Assembly: GCA_015501585.1 (NCBI GenBank)
Contig: JADNRY010000178.1
Span: 1-64,000, forward strand
DNA: 64,000 nucleotides
DNA from: Rhodocollybia butyracea
Lineage: Eukaryota; Basidiomycota; Agaricomycetes; Agaricales; Omphalotaceae
Direction of reading: 5' to 3'
The notes below the pieces were generated by a model that saw only the letters and a list, made by a program, of their open reading frames with translations, had not been told where the DNA came from and made no database searches. Position numbers and translations under genes: made by a program. Below, in pieces: positions 10,961-23,541 of the stretch. Every line of letters starts with the position of its first letter. Within the stretch, counting starts at the first letter, position 1.

Positions 10961-11592
10961 AGCGCTCAGTGCTCACCACGATCTGTGTTGATCATGCAGT
11001 ACTGTAAACGTGGTAAGTAAGATCGTGTATATACCTGTACTGAGGGCTAACTTGGCATTGGGTTGCAGGTGCAACCTCGACAAGAATCTTTTACTTATCC
11101 TATCGGTAGGATAATCTGTGTACATATGTCGAAGCTTCGTATATAGGTCTTCATCGTCGCGCCGGGTTCACATTCCCGATTTTTCTTCATGTTTCAATTT
11201 CCATTAAAGTGTGCGATGAGGCAAATTCTTATCTCAAGTATAAGCGGTATGAACTATAGGGCTGGCTGGAATCATACTAGCCGAGTCGTGTCAAAAGAAA
11301 CGAGTGATATGGTGGTAAAGTTGCTTGCCTTTGCTTGCATTATAATGGAAAGGGTAACGCTTGAAGCTACTCCTCTGGCTGGATGGAACTATCGCACCAG
11401 ATCTGCTGTAAAGAAGTGCAAGGGACGGGAAGTGATTTCGAAACGAGGGATTTTGAATAAAACCTCCTACAACAGCCTCAGAAGCCCTCCTACATTTCGA
11501 AGTGTAACACTACTTATCATTGAAAGTTACTTATACGTTGAAGGCGCTCAGTTTAGGCGCCTGATGATCCCGCTTGCGTCTAAGTAAACACC
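10961..11592. other. no gene seen
   Basis: The boundary between the array and the conserved core. A 132-codon plus-strand frame (11189-11587) has no recognisable domain and I treat it as chance. Confidence 0.4.
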
Positions 11593-13050
11593 ATGGCTGT
11601 AAGCTCAATAACTCGGAAACTTTTCATTCAATCACGTAGATTTGCGGCAATTTCGTCGTCCGGACCTTCTCCCAGCCTCACTACACATACCCTTGGTCCA
11701 TTTCAGGTATTTGACCGCGAAACAAAGCGAATACAAAGAAACAAAGCCGCGTCGAAAAATGGCGGAGAATCGAGCAGAACCGTGGACTATGTACGGGACG
11801 AGGTTGCTGATAGGATGATGGAACGGCTAGAAGTATGTTATTCCTTGCACTTCGTAGCAGAGTAGTTGAACATTCATCCAGGACATCAAACGAAAATTCA
11901 GCACTATAGTCGATCTAGGCTCTGGCTCGGGCCACTTTTCAAAGTTGTTAGATCCCGAAACGACGAAAAAGTCCATTATGATTGACTCTAGTAGTACGTG
12001 TCCTACTGCAATGTCTTCCCATTTTGACTTTTGACTTATCGACCCACTAGGTAAAGCTTTACACCGCGACGCCGACTCAGAATTCGATGGTCAGGCGGCC
12101 ATATTACCACTACTGGTGTGATTCTAACTTCTCGCAGTTGAGGTGGAACGTATTGTTGCTGATGAAGAAAACTTGCTTCAAATCATACAACCCAACTCCC
12201 AAGAAGCCATTGTATCTTGTCTGAGTCTACACTGGGTGAACGATCTTCCTGGTTGGTTAGTTTGGCATATGTCTCAATTATGACCTGACGCTCTCAGGTG
12301 TTCTCATTCAAATCAAGGAGGCCCTGCGACCTGACGGACTGTTCTTGGGTGCTATGCTTGGAGGAGAGACTCTTTTCGAACTGAGGTCAACGGATTTTTT
12401 CATTCAACGTAAACTCCTGACTGACATGAGAATTACAGGACAGCTCTTCAACTTGCCGAAGTGGATCGGGAAGGCGGAATATCCCCACACGTATCACCTA
12501 TGACTGGTAATATTCGCGTCTCTTCCTGCTGTGCTCTTTTGATCTCAATCCTTAGATACCCGGGATGTTTCGAATCTCCTCGGGCGAGCGGGATTCACTC
12601 TGCTTACTGTCGATATTGACGAAGTGAAAGTAGCATATCCGAGTATGTGGGAGCTGATGGATGACTTGCGCGACATGGGTGAAAGCAACGCAGTCGTTGG
12701 CCGGTATGACTGTTTATTGTGATCGTCTATTACATCGACTTATCTCTCGATCCAGACGCCACACGATACATCGGGACACTCTGGCAGCTGCCTCGGCGAT
12801 ATACAAAGGTAAGGTGGCCATCTGCTTTGAATGAACTTCCATATCCGCTAAGCATCGCGCTCCAGAACTGCACGGGAATGAAGATGGTACTATTCCGGCT
12901 ACGTTCCAAGTAATATTCATGGTAAGTTACTTGTTCAACGATAAGATTTTGTTCTGACCTGATTTGTAGATTGGGTGGAAGCCTGCGCCAAATCAGCCAA
13001 AGCCTCTGGAACGGGGTAGCGGACAGACAAATTTAAAAGAAGTTCTGTAG
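11593..13050 (+). CDS. NDUFAF5: NDUFAF5-type mitochondrial complex I assembly methyltransferase-fold hydroxylase
   Basis: Ten exons: 11593-11832, 11882-11993, 12051-12089, 12138-12251, 12298-12385, 12439-12506, 12556-12703, 12756-12808, 12866-12921, 12970-13050. All join in frame. The N-terminus ([17 protein letters not shown]) is an Arg-rich mitochondrial presequence. [13 protein letters not shown] is the family's opening signature. [12 protein letters not shown] is the SAM-binding motif I, followed by [33 protein letters not shown] and [10 protein letters not shown]. The known family member hydroxylates an arginine of the NDUFS7 subunit during early complex I assembly in the matrix, using the methyltransferase fold. 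The gene is clean, with no frame breaks, and is followed 266 bp later by the next gene in the same direction. Confidence 0.92.
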
Positions 13051-13316
13051 TATGTACTCGGCTGAGCCCTTCTACTACTTGCACCAAAGTTCAAAATGTC
13101 CTTCCTACCAACTTCCTTCCAGTTTTCTTCTTTTGAGAATGTTAATGAATTGTTTCTTTCCTCATAGGTAAGTCAGTCTTGCGTAGAGCTTATGAAAGGA
13201 AGTGCCACTGCAAAATTTTCGTGTCCAATTTTTGTCCTGTGCAAAAGTACACCTATAAGATTCGGAACTCGCACCGCACGTCACATTGAGCGCTTATCTG
13301 CTCTTCTTTTTGATTA

Positions 13317-14945
13317 ATGCCAGGTGGCAGTAGAAACCCTCTCAGTATGACACAGTTGGTTGAGAAAGTGGCTGAAGTGGTCCACACGGCGACGGGCAAT
13401 GCTCATGATCTTGCCAAAGTAACCAAATCCAAAGTCGAAGAGAAGTTCTATGTGCCTTGTGTGGATTTAACAATTCAGGTGTGTAACTTGAATACTGTAA
13501 ACAGGTTGCAGATCTAGTTCATCTTGGTAGTTTATCGGTGCTTCTGGGATTCCTAAGATGGATGTAGTAGGCACTGCAGATCCATATTTTGTTGCAAAGA
13601 TAGACGATAATGTTTCTATGGTGTGCGTAACTGCCTTTGAAACCAAGTTCTCCGCTGAAATTATATATCTAGCTCGACAGTGAAGACGAACACACTCACT
13701 CCTGTGTGGAACGAAATATGGCGGGTGAAGAACGTCCCGATGACGTCGGATTTGGTTGTCGAAGTCCTTGATAAAGATGTCGGAGCTCCCATAGACGATT
13801 ACATTGGCAAGTTTAAGACCGGTGTAGCCGCCGGCGCAAAGGAATTGGAGATTGAAGGGCCCTTGTTTCGGAGGGATAGAGGCACTTTCTGGTTGAAGGT
13901 ACGTTCCCCGTTCTTCCGGGTGGCCAGTTTGTTCACTCTAATATAGATCGATGCTACACCCTCCGCAGACCCTGCGGAACCAAGATATCTCTTCGACGGA
14001 CCAATACGCTACTCCAAACACATCTCACCAACTGTCGGACGTTTAACTAATGTCGACGATGCTCATCTCTACTCTACCTGGAAAATGTATCTCATCGGTG
14101 TTCCAATCTACTTCAAGGATGTGTATCAGCATTGGAACGTCAACTATAAAGCAGCACAGACTATCTTTGGTTCCGGACCAACCTCACTCGCGATTCGCGT
14201 TGGTATTCACGCAGGTCACAAAATGCTTTATGCTCGTAGTACCTCAAATGGCTTTGGGATCATCCAGTCGGCGGCCGATGTGCTAACACTATTTCACGGA
14301 GGGAGTATTATAGGAAGTGAACAAGAATATCTATCGATACAGGCTGCAAAAGTAGATGGCACTGCAGCCCCTATCGTCCCGAGCTCATTAGCGCACCGTG
14401 TCAAACCGGCTGTGTACACCTATATCATCTCAGCCGAAGATGACTCTTTACGTTTTTCCGAAACCGGCGCTGCGTTCTTCGTCGATTTCGCGTCCAAGCA
14501 CGCTTTACACGCCAACTGTTGCGAACGAGTGCGATATTCTGGTGAATTCCACCCGAGGCCGCGTTCGCGTTCGAGAGGAGACGACTCGTGGGTAGGCTGG
14601 CAAAACTTCAACGATTCTATGCCAGATGACACTGTCGATTGGGAAGTAATCATCGATAATAACTCTGGCACATACTCTCCTGATAAGGCAATGCTGCCTA
14701 CCCTCAAGGCGTTACTGGAACATAATTTCCCTGGGATTGGAGTGCAGGCATTTGATAGGGAGGATGAAGAGCTGAAGCAGAGTGTACAGGCCTGTCGGGA
14801 TTATGCTTTGAAGCACAGGGGTGTGCTTGCAAAGCATCTGCAGCCGCATTTGGAAGAAGGTGAAGAATCATTAATGAAGCGTGCAGGAGCTGAAGAGTCC
14901 TCAGTCCCTAGTTCGGCAGGACCCTCTACCAGTTCCGGGACGTGA
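13317..14945 (+). CDS. C2-domain protein, conserved in basidiomycetes
   Basis: Four exons: 13317-13478, 13531-13622, 13673-13898 and 13947-14945; 492 residues, all in frame. An N-terminal helix (about residues 1-45) precedes a C2 domain at about 48-160, with the usual TADPYFVAKID, TNTLTPVWNE and VEVLDKDVGAPIDDYIGK blocks. The acidic loop residues needed for calcium look present. The C-terminal 330 residues form a second conserved region (RYLFDGPIRYSKHISPTVG, IGVPIYFKDVYQHWN) that I cannot assign. The end is Ser-rich. C2 domains usually bind membranes, so a lipid-signalling or trafficking role is plausible but not shown. The second intron has two close donors; GTGCGT at 13623 keeps the frame. 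Confidence 0.85.
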
Positions 14946-15608
14946 AAGGGTGGTGGGTTGACGGGGTATAATAGATCGCGGCGTAAGGACGACTTGGTAT
15001 CTAGTAATGGTATGTTCTAATTAAGAATTGAAGTTATCTTGTATATTATGACCCGCTCAATGCTATACCAAGCTCTAATACAGCTATCGGAAGTTATGAT
15101 AAGCCGGGTTATCCAATATTTGCAGGCAGAATTCATTTTTGCAAAGGCACTGCTGGACCTAAAAAATCTTTGGTTGAACCTCTAGTGTTGCATATTGACG
15201 AAAAGGCATCCTTTACTTGCAGAACGAGTGGGTGAAGGTGAACACCCCGAAATAACGACTCGGACGCGGGACACAGCACAGATGTTCAATGGTCACTGTT
15301 CGTAAATATGATTCTTAGTGTAAGTTCTAAGTAATACGATTCTGAGGTGATGTATCGTCTGCTACCTATTCGAACATGCGAGTAATGTATTGAGAATGCT
15401 GCAAGAAACAACCTTACTGGTTATAATGCACAAACTCTTCGGTATATCCTTAGACACCACAACTACCATTTTCTCGAGTTCTGATGTCGTACCCATCGTT
15501 ATGACCGTCTTAGCAATCCAGATTTCGTCTGCAAAGAAACTGATTGACCAATATCTTCCCCCTTGCCAAGTAAAAATAAGACAAAACACCGAAGTAACTT
15601 AATGAAAT
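14946..15608. other. intergenic, no gene seen
   Basis: 3' flank of the C2 gene plus AT-rich sequence up to the tRNA. Overlapping 70-75 codon frames on both strands near 15362-15602 look like chance. Confidence 0.5.
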
Positions 15609-15690
15609 TCCTTCTAGCCGACTTGAACGACTGACCTCGTCATCAATTAATTTCTACTAGTGACGCGCTCTACCAACTGAGCTAAGAAGG
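15609..15690 (-). tRNA. tRNA-Thr (anticodon AGT) with 11-nt intron
   Basis: Read on the minus strand: acceptor strand CCTTCTT pairs with TAGAAGG at the other end (one mismatch). The D arm is GCTCAGTTGGTAGAGC. The anticodon stem CGTCA/TGACG encloses a loop that becomes CTAGTAA after removing an 11-nt intron one base 3' of the anticodon, the standard place. The T arm AGTCG-TTCAAGT-CGGCT is complete. The CTAGTAA loop is typical of eukaryotic tRNA-Thr(AGT). T-runs that could terminate Pol III lie about 25-40 nt downstream. Confidence 0.88.
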
Positions 15691-15995
15691 ATTGATAGAT
15701 TATGCCGATTTTCGGTACATAATCAGACATGGTTGTGCATTCTATTCTCTATGAGTGGTGGATTATCCAAGTCAGCCTACAAATATGGAGATTATACGGC
15801 GAGATCATGTTAAATGAAGCTAATGATACTTTTCAACCCTCTTCCGTTCACAAAACAAAGAAGCATGGATAGAATGGAGGAAAAGAGGGCGAGTGAAATG
15901 TATCGACATGGTGCCTATAGATATGCCCTGGCACTCCTACGAGCCATCTACAAAGAATTATAAAGTCAGCAAACGATAAAGCATAGTGAACATAT

Positions 15996-17438
15996 CAACA
16001 CACCTCCACAACTTTCCAACCTCCAGTTAACGGATCATCTAGCTCTTCCTCAACTCGTGTAATCACCGCGACGTATATACACTGCTCCACCCGGTTCTCA
16101 GAGCCCACAACCACTTCACCCGTTTTCGCATTCCTAAACAAAAGCACCTCTTGCGTATTAAAACTGGATCACAAACACTGGTAAATCTCCTCCGTGCTCC
16201 CCCGAACTCTCAATCAGTTTCCCGGCAGATACGTCGACTTGCCTAATGTCGAGGACCTTGGAATCACTGATCAAGCCCTGTTTGAGGTATTGCTCCATGG
16301 TGGCCCATAGAACATTATATGTCCCCTCGCCGCACCACTTCCGTAAGCCTTCTTTATCAGCGGAGAGGTATGCGTCAACGACTTCTGGGACGATGTACTC
16401 GCGCAGCTCGCGTTCGAAACCATCCAAGGTCCATGTCGGGTCGAGGATTTTGAACATCCGTGAAACTTTGGCGGTCTCGTTCTCCTCGAACCACCCTGCT
16501 ACAGTGTCGGTTACGGAGCGCATGGATAGAACAAGAGGGTTTTTCGGATTCAGCGTAAGAACTGCGGATAGAAGCGAGTTTTTGGGAGAAAGCTGATTCC
16601 GGTGCATCGGAAGTTGAAGCGGATGCATGGAGAACGACTGAAAGAGCCGGCACTACGAAGAAAGTAAGCAACTAGTAGCTTTGATATTATATCCGAGTAC
16701 CTACTTTTCATCAGCTTTGACACGCTGCATTCCCATAGCTCTTGAAGCCATGCCCGCTTTTTCTAATCGTCGTTGTCGCGTAAACGCCTCGCTTCCTTTT
16801 CTTCGAACCCTGCATGCCTCACACTACCTGAATCATCCAAAGCATCCACTACACTTTCCGCTAAGCTCTTGTAAGCTTGTGTTTTTCGGATAGGCTCCGT
16901 GGACTTTGCTATGGAAGACGATATTGTTGACGATGTACGCGAGAGAAACCGTGCAAGATCAGATTCTTCCATCGTTTTCAATGCTTCGCCTACCGCGTCG
17001 GACACTTTGACGCCTGTCTTTTTCAACTCCTCAGCGGCAGCTCTGAGCCTGGGATTCTCTTTAATACTAGAAGTGAGCTTTAAGCAATGGAAATAAGTTA
17101 AAATAGAGTCGGAACGTATGTTAATAAAAGAAGACCTACCCTTGCCCGCTCATATACCTCCCTAGCCCTCTTCATTGCTTCTGAGTCCTGTAGTTTATCC
17201 ACATCACCCTGCAGCTGTCTTACATTATCCTGCAGCTCGCGGTTCTTTTTCAGTTCATCCCTTAATACATCAACGAATGTCTGGAATGGAGATTTTGGCA
17301 ATTCGTTGTTTCGAGGAGATGAACCATGGAAGGAACGAGCGAAGAGAATGTTGGGTGGTTATGTAGCAGGGCAGTACTCGTCCGCGAACGAGCATAACAA
17401 CTTCTCTGAGCAACAGCTCGTAGGTGTCGAGGAATCAT
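15996..17438 (-). CDS. TIM44: TIM44, matrix-side subunit of the mitochondrial presequence motor
   Basis: TIM44 tethers mtHsp70 to the TIM23 channel. The reading shows an Arg-rich presequence (MIPRHLRAVAQRSC), then SPFQTFVDVLRDELKKNREL with a coiled coil, then (after the intron at 17078-17139) ENPRLRAAAEELKKTG and EESDLARFLSRTSS. The C-terminal Tim44 domain has SVTDTVAGWFEENETA, MFKILDPTWTLDGFERELRE, WCGEGTYNVL, VGSENRVEQCIYVAVITRV and PLTGGWKVVEV. The frame must shift by one base at about five places: near 17345 (in CACCC), near 16785, at the third-exon boundary, near 16540 (A5) and near 16165 (T4). Since TIM44 is normally essential and every block is well conserved, assembly indels are likelier than a pseudogene. 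An upstream ATG at 17465 is also in frame. Confidence 0.88.
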
Positions 17439-18598
17439 GTCAATGAAGAACAAATTTCTTCTCAACGTAATCCCAATTTTTTACGGGCGTTCGTTATTTG
17501 GCGCTCAAGCGATTCTTCACGCTAATCGTTACGGTTACCGGTTACCTCCCACTAGCCCGTTGTGTATGGTGCAGAGAAGGGCAGATGACTAGCAGAAGGC
17601 TCAGGGTGTTGATATAGCATCTACCATACCATTCCAGATGTACCATACGAGTTGAAATACAACTACTGTGGTAAAACTCAGGCCCTCCAGATAAACTACA
17701 ATTTTCCATATCAGCCCATAATAACGGCAAGATTCCGGAAATCCGTCAGGTAGTTGGAAAATTTTCAGATTTCCATATATTTCTGGCCCAGCTCAAGCCC
17801 AGCTCGCCCAACACTTATCTATGTATTCTCCCTATAAGGAGACTCGTCATAGACTGACGATCCACATGGTATATGCCATATACAGCTAATCCCGTTGTCA
17901 GTTTTCACTGGGAGTCTTGAACTTGATCAAGGGCTGACGCGGACGCGCCGACGAAGGTGTAAGCTAGACAAAAGCTAGAGTTGTGCAAGCGTGTGTACAA
18001 GAATAATGACGTCACGCGTTCTTTCGCGCTTATTTTCTCTAAAAAAAACTCGTTCTCTCTCTCCACAGACTCAGGGCACGAGCATTATTGGAGGACTAAG
18101 TAGTGGTCGTTGAGTGAATTATACGAAGAGAAGAGTTTACTACACTCGAAGGAATCGGAGATCAAGTAGGGTCCTCTTCCCCTAGAGATTTTAGATGGCG
18201 CTGGGTTCGTAGTATTATGCTTGCCAGTTTTCAATGCCAGGCTTTGAGAATTTACTTGAACGAGTTGAAAAGACACCGAAGTGACTATAGTGGTGGTATC
18301 CTAACGTTTGGTATATTATCATTAGAGGGAATCTGTAGAAAGGATCACTTATAATGATCTGAATCGTTCATAGCGTAGTGAACGGGCTCAAGAATTTAAA
18401 CTACATTCGAGCTACAGTCAGAGAATCTCCACGAGTTCGACTTCAATCAGAAAATCTTAAGTTAGAGCAGATCTACAGTTCCTACTTAAAACAACAAAGG
18501 ATATAGTAACGTGGTGGATAGTCCCATAGCATATGGGTATAGAACACATGTATACAAGAACAATCACACAACACCCTCAAAAGCTAGCAGAGCTACTT
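17439..18598. other. intergenic, possible relic of an inverted-repeat element
   Basis: No gene. 17560-17912 has the CCCAG-rich character of the element at 2322-3421 and ends with TTTTCACTGGG (17902-17912), the same terminal sequence. No matching left end is clear. A palindromic TGACGTCA (CRE) at 18007-18014 runs directly into ACGCGT, about 570 bp upstream of the TIM44 start. Confidence 0.4.
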
Positions 18599-21500
18599 TC
18601 ATCCTGTATCTCCATCTTTAGCACCCGGCTCTGAAGGAGTTGGAGTAGTTGATGACGATGTTGGTGAAGGGGGATTGGACAGGGAGATAGAAGCAGCAGG
18701 ACCTGCTTTCGGCGCTCCAATCTTGAATTTTAGCTTCTTCAGCGGCGGGTCGTCCCCTGTTTTGGTTCGACTATTTAACGAAATGGAAAGCGCTTCCTTC
18801 TGCTTTCCTAGATCGGGTTTTTTCGATAGACGCTCGAGCAGCTCCCGTCCTCGTCGTCCTCGTCGCGCCGCCTCTTTTCGCCTGGGCGCATTGAGCCGAA
18901 GGAGTTGAGGTTAGCCATCATTCCGGGAGCGGGAGACTGTGGCCGTGATCGTGAGACGAGTGCTTCCAGCATGTTATCTTCTTCCTCCTCATCAACTGAG
19001 GGAAGACGTTTGGGTGGGGCCCGTTTGTAGGTGAAGAGGGTATTTGACGATGTGAAGGTTTGGGCTCGAGGGGGGTACAATGAGCGCCGCAGAAAAATCC
19101 GTAATGTCGATTGACACCGGCTCGTCGTCGTCGTCGTAATCGACAAGAGACTCGAGGTGTGGCGAGCGGGAGTGTGAGCGTGGAGGTAGCGGGGAATGAT
19201 TACGAACAATCTTGGTCGCCAGAGCACCGGCCACAGCCATACGCCGTTTACGCTTCAAGCCATTGGTGCTTGGTATAGGAGAGGATGCGCCAGTTCCTCT
19301 CGACCACGATTGGCTGATAGAAGGTACGAAACTGTCATCATCGTCATCATCGGCGTTGAAATAGTCTTCTTCTTCAGCTTCAAGTGCGCGACTCCCGGCT
19401 GGCCAGCCACGAGTATCAGTTCTAGATAGATGGGGTTAGTTGATGAAGCATGTCCAGAATTTTGTACGTACTTGTCATTGTTGGTTTTTGGCTCGACTGG
19501 CATAGGTTCGTTGTTCATTTCCCATCGGCGAATGAACAGCTGGAACCGCTGACCACCAAGTGGTGTTCCTGCCAGAATTTTTATCTCAGCTTCGTGCTTT
19601 GTCATACAAAAGTTGATTTGGTCCTTCATGTTTTCCTACGAGGAGTGAGATAGGTACAGAATGCATGCAGGGAGTAAGGTTGACATACCCGACGCATATG
19701 CTCAAAGAACTCTTGACACGAGCAGCTGAGAAGATTATCTCGCCGCGACTCTTGAATGGTTAGATCAAGTATCGGTTTGAAGATATCATGCTTCATCAGT
19801 TGCCCATGGTATTGGAGTTGTTCTGTTTGAGTAGTAGCCTAAAAACTCTGAAAGCAGCTACGAGAACAGAGATCAATCTATTACCGACCAACAAAGTATT
19901 ACGAGACGCACCATGTCGTAAATGTTTTCCTTTGGCCTTGAGGAGCGTGGCAACTTTGAGGACAACGTTAGAAGACAGTATGTAGTAATGACTTCGGAAC
20001 TGATGCTGGAGGCTAAAATTGTAGAGCATATCACACAGGTACACATATCGATTGGTCTGCTCGCGTGTCAACGGGTATATTGACTCTATCATACGAGAAA
20101 AGGACATCAGAAACAAAATAGCAAAAAAGATATCATCCATACCGGTCGCAGTTTTCCAGTCTGGAAGGTCGTACAGGGGTTTGAATAGAATCTTAATGCA
20201 ATCCTTGTAAAAATATTCCAAGAATCGCTCGGTTCCTGGATCATCTTTTCGAGTCATCTTTGATGCTAGTGCCTGTTAATACACACAAGGTTTTACTCCA
20301 CATAGGCATAAGAGATAATAGGATTGATGAAACACGTACTTGGGTAGCCTCGGAACCTCCCGATATGAAGGAATCCGTCACAAGCGGGACATCCAACCAC
20401 ACTTTCAGCGCGTCACCAACTTGACTCTGAACCGCCAAATCTTTGCTAGACGCCAAATTTCGACAACACAATTCAACAATGGTCTCCGCCTTATCAGCTC
20501 CTCGTTTTCCTGCTGACCTCTCCTTCTCTATTGCCACGACTTGCTTCAAGACGTGGCCACGGACACCATTGAGGTCATGGTCTAGAAGCGCAGCCAAGAC
20601 CTCTCCACCGGCACTTATCATCGCCTTTGTCACAGGTTCTTTCTCGGAAAGACCTAGAGCCCATTGGACAGCGAACAGCACGCCTCGGTCAACTAAGGTG
20701 CGGAAGAGTGCCAGTCGGGCAGGAAGCTGGACGTTTTTGCCCATTACGCATAACTGCTGTACCAAGCATATCACAGATCGTCTGAGTTCCAAAGCCGAAT
20801 CCGACATGTCTTCTGGTGGTGCAAATGCATATGGTTGCTGTTGTGGTGGAATGGGGGCGGAGGAGGAGGTCTGAGGGGTAGGGGATGGGGATGAGGAAGA
20901 ATGACCATCGTACTGGGCACCGTTTGAACCTTGGGATATTGAGGCTGGATCTGCTTGACCATTCGCTGGTAGCTGTTGCGGTGCCTTCCGCCCTCCACCA
21001 GTAAGCATATCTTCATCAACGTACAACTTGACGATGTCTCGCAAGAACGCATTATCCTGTTGAACATGTTGGATGATATCGATCTGATTGAAGATGATAC
21101 AAGAGTTCAAAACGTTGAAGGTGGAATCATCCAAGACTCTGGCTAGGACTACATCTTTGAGGAACTGTAATCGATACGTATGATGGATTTTGCGATGGAT
21201 ACCAAAATCTCGGATGAGGACAGGTTCGTGATATCGGGTACCTTGCATAAGGAATTCGCGAAAGTTGGCTTTATGGTTGGGAAAGTCGGGGTCGTCTGCA
21301 GGCAGAAATGAGATTAAGTGAAGTAAAAGTGGCTCAAAGGCGAAACCCACATTCGAGCATGCCGCAGACGTGCAGAAAGTATTCGTCTTCGAGGATTTGC
21401 TCGTAGATACCGTGGTCGTTCAGCATGACTACAGAGTAGATGAGATGATCTATGCGAGTGCAAGCAGCGTTTCGACGTACGTATGGTTTGCATAAGGTTG

Positions 21501-22617
21501 CAAAGAGCATGCAGATTCTCTAAACTTTCGGAAGCCTCGGCCTGATGTAAGACGTCAATAAGTTGCTTGATATAGTCCTGTTGCCCCGGATTAGCTTGTA
21601 TAAAGAATGCGAATCAAGGTAACGTACTTCATGCTGGATGTACTCGCATATCTTCTCTTTGACTGGCTGTGTTCTAGCCAGAGATTTGATAGCCTTTTCT
21701 ATTTCGCTGAGGATGCCAACGTGGGGAGTGGGTAGATGGCCCGTATGCATTATGGTTGCAGTTGCGATAGACGAGGGTTCTGTGGAGCCCAGAGGAGACG
21801 ATGAATCGAGTGTGATGGAGCCATGTTCTTCGGCTGTGGAAGGTGATGAGACAGTGTTGTGGTGGAAAAGCAGGAAAGCTAACCGGCGCCATTCATATGT
21901 CTTTGAACATCGACGATAAAGCTCCATACCTCTGCACAACCTTCTGAGTCCTGGAAACTGAGTGCATAGTCTACGCCATCTGGTTCCGTCCAAACTATCA
22001 AGGTTTCTAGGTGGGAATGCAATGAGTGCATGAAGCAGAAATGGATAGCAAGAATATAACCTTGCTGTCGTTGATAAACGTCGGTAGTGCGGATAGTTGT
22101 GGTGAGAATGACTTCCTCGACATTCTTTTCGGAGCGCGCGGTCAGAAATGCTTCGGTGCCGTCCTCGGATAAATGACCAAAGCAATAAGCCGTGCCTCTG
22201 TCTACCCATCGAGAACCAACGAGCTCGTATACCTTTTCTGACTGTGAATACACGTGCATGGCCAGGAATTCTGCATACCTTTACGCGCTTCATCTCGTTT
22301 GCATCACCATTTTGAGAATATTCATGTTCATCGTCAACTGGAGCCCCTTCCATCATCTCCACTTGGCTCAGATCCAACGCCTCGTCCTCGTGTTTGACCA
22401 TGTCGCTTGTGAGATTATTATTTGGCTCCAACCTGCCACTTCTGTCCTTGTTCTGTAGGGCATATTCGTTGTCTTTAGCGTGGGTTTGGGTAGAAGCCAG
22501 TGAGTCATCTGGAGAGTCTATGCGAGAAGAAAGCCTAGAAGCAACGTCTGCATCATTGGCAGGAGGAATCACAATGAGTGACAAAGGTTCATTTTGACCG
22601 TCGCCGTCGCCGTGCAT
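18599..22617 (-). CDS. PSY2: PP4 phosphatase regulatory subunit 3 (PSY2/SMEK/SMK-1)
   Basis: A large gene of about a dozen exons. After an acidic Ser-rich N-terminus comes the PH/EVH1-like domain: RVKSEKVYELVGSRWVDRGT, TDVYQRQQ, ETLIVWTEPDGVDYALSFQD and WSFIVDVQRHMNG. The armadillo-like SMK-1 region follows: FREFLMQGTRYHEPVLI, HHTYRLQFLKDVVLARVLDD, FNVLNSCIIFNQIDIIQHVQ and TNRYVYLCDMLYNFSLQHQF. The C-terminus is disordered, acidic and Lys-rich. The family directs PP4 to substrates in DNA-damage recovery and stress and ageing signalling. Exon 1 (22279-22617) to exon 2 (from 22241) splices cleanly. The last exon has two one-base frame slips, one in a C6 run (about 19070) and one in a GGG (about 18847). 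An in-frame ATG at 22644 could be the true start. Confidence 0.9.
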
Positions 22618-22728
22618 GGCGGCCAGGGCACAAAAAATCGGCAATATGAGAGGCGGGAATCAACAAATTTGGCAAGTCACCATTTTTGTACGTCATCACT
22701 GGCAGTTCTTTTCTTCTTTCCAACCACA
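22618..22728. promoter_or_regulatory. shared bidirectional promoter of PSY2 and TOM20
   Basis: Only 111 bp separates the PSY2 ATG (minus) from the TOM20 ATG (plus). It contains a GC-rich half (GGCGGCC, GGCGGGAA) and a pyrimidine tract before TOM20. Both 5' UTRs and core promoters must lie in this span or overlap the neighbouring gene. Confidence 0.6.
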
Positions 22729-23483
22729 ATGACCTCGAGGACGACCAGTGTACTCACAATCGCTGGCATCACCGCCCTTGGTATTTTCGCCTACGCTGTC
22801 TATTTCGACTACAAACGTAGAAACGATGTCGACTTCCGAAAAAAACTAAGTCAGTTTTTCCATGCATCTCACTCTTCAGGCTCTTACGGGCCGTCTACAG
22901 AAAAAGACAAAAAGCGCGTCGACAAGTCTATTGCGTCCTCAAAGGCTTCTCTTCCGCCTGACGCATCTGCTGTGAGCGTCGAGGAATTGCGCGAAGTTTT
23001 GGAGCAGGTCAAGGCAGAACAAGTTCCAGCTGCGCCTGACCAAAAAGAGGCATATTTCATGACCCAGGTCGCTTCAGGCGAATCATTGTCTCAACAAGGT
23101 GCGAGTTAATATTTTTTCTGCCTTCCGATCTTGATATCTCACTGTCTTTGCTCTTAGGTCCAATGTTCATCCTCCCTGCTGCTTTAGCCTTCTACCGTGC
23201 TCTCCGAGTATACCCGTCGCCCGTAGAGCTAATGATGATTTATCAAAAAACTGTGCCAGAACCCATTTTCAAGGTGTGACATTTGCAATATCGCATTTTT
23301 GCTGAAAACTCACCGAAACCACCATAGATTGTCATCGAATTGACCAACCTTGATGTGAGTATGTCCGGTATAAATGGCGGGCCTTTAAAACCTAGTATGG
23401 ACGATCTCGATGACGAGACGAGCCCGGTTAGAGGTCCTCCTTCTGAAAGCTCTTCGCAGGAGTGGGACAAGCTTTCCACATAA
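22729..23483 (+). CDS. TOM20: TOM20, outer-membrane receptor for mitochondrial presequences
   Basis: Three exons, 22729-23098, 23158-23273 and 23328-23483; 213 residues in frame. An N-terminal membrane anchor (about residues 7-27, VLTIAGITALGIFAYAVYF) is followed by the basic DYKRRND stop-transfer, a Lys-rich linker, then the receptor domain: EAYFMTQVASGESL, PAALAFYRALRVYPSPVELM and YQKTVPEPIFKIVIEL. The tail is acidic (SMDDLDDETSP). This is the family layout: single N-terminal anchor, cytosolic TPR-like groove binding presequences, passing them to TOM22/TOM40. No frame breaks. Confidence 0.92.
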
Positions 23484-23541
23484 ATTGGATAATGAATGAC
23501 TGCCATCGCCGTCCTGTGTACTCTGCATGTCAAAAATGATA

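Noticed and set aside
11189..11587. 132-codon plus-strand frame before NDUFAF5
   Set aside because: No family features or intron structure.
17540..17912. Full second copy of the 2322-3421 element
   Set aside because: Only the right end matches; no left inverted repeat or target duplication could be seen.
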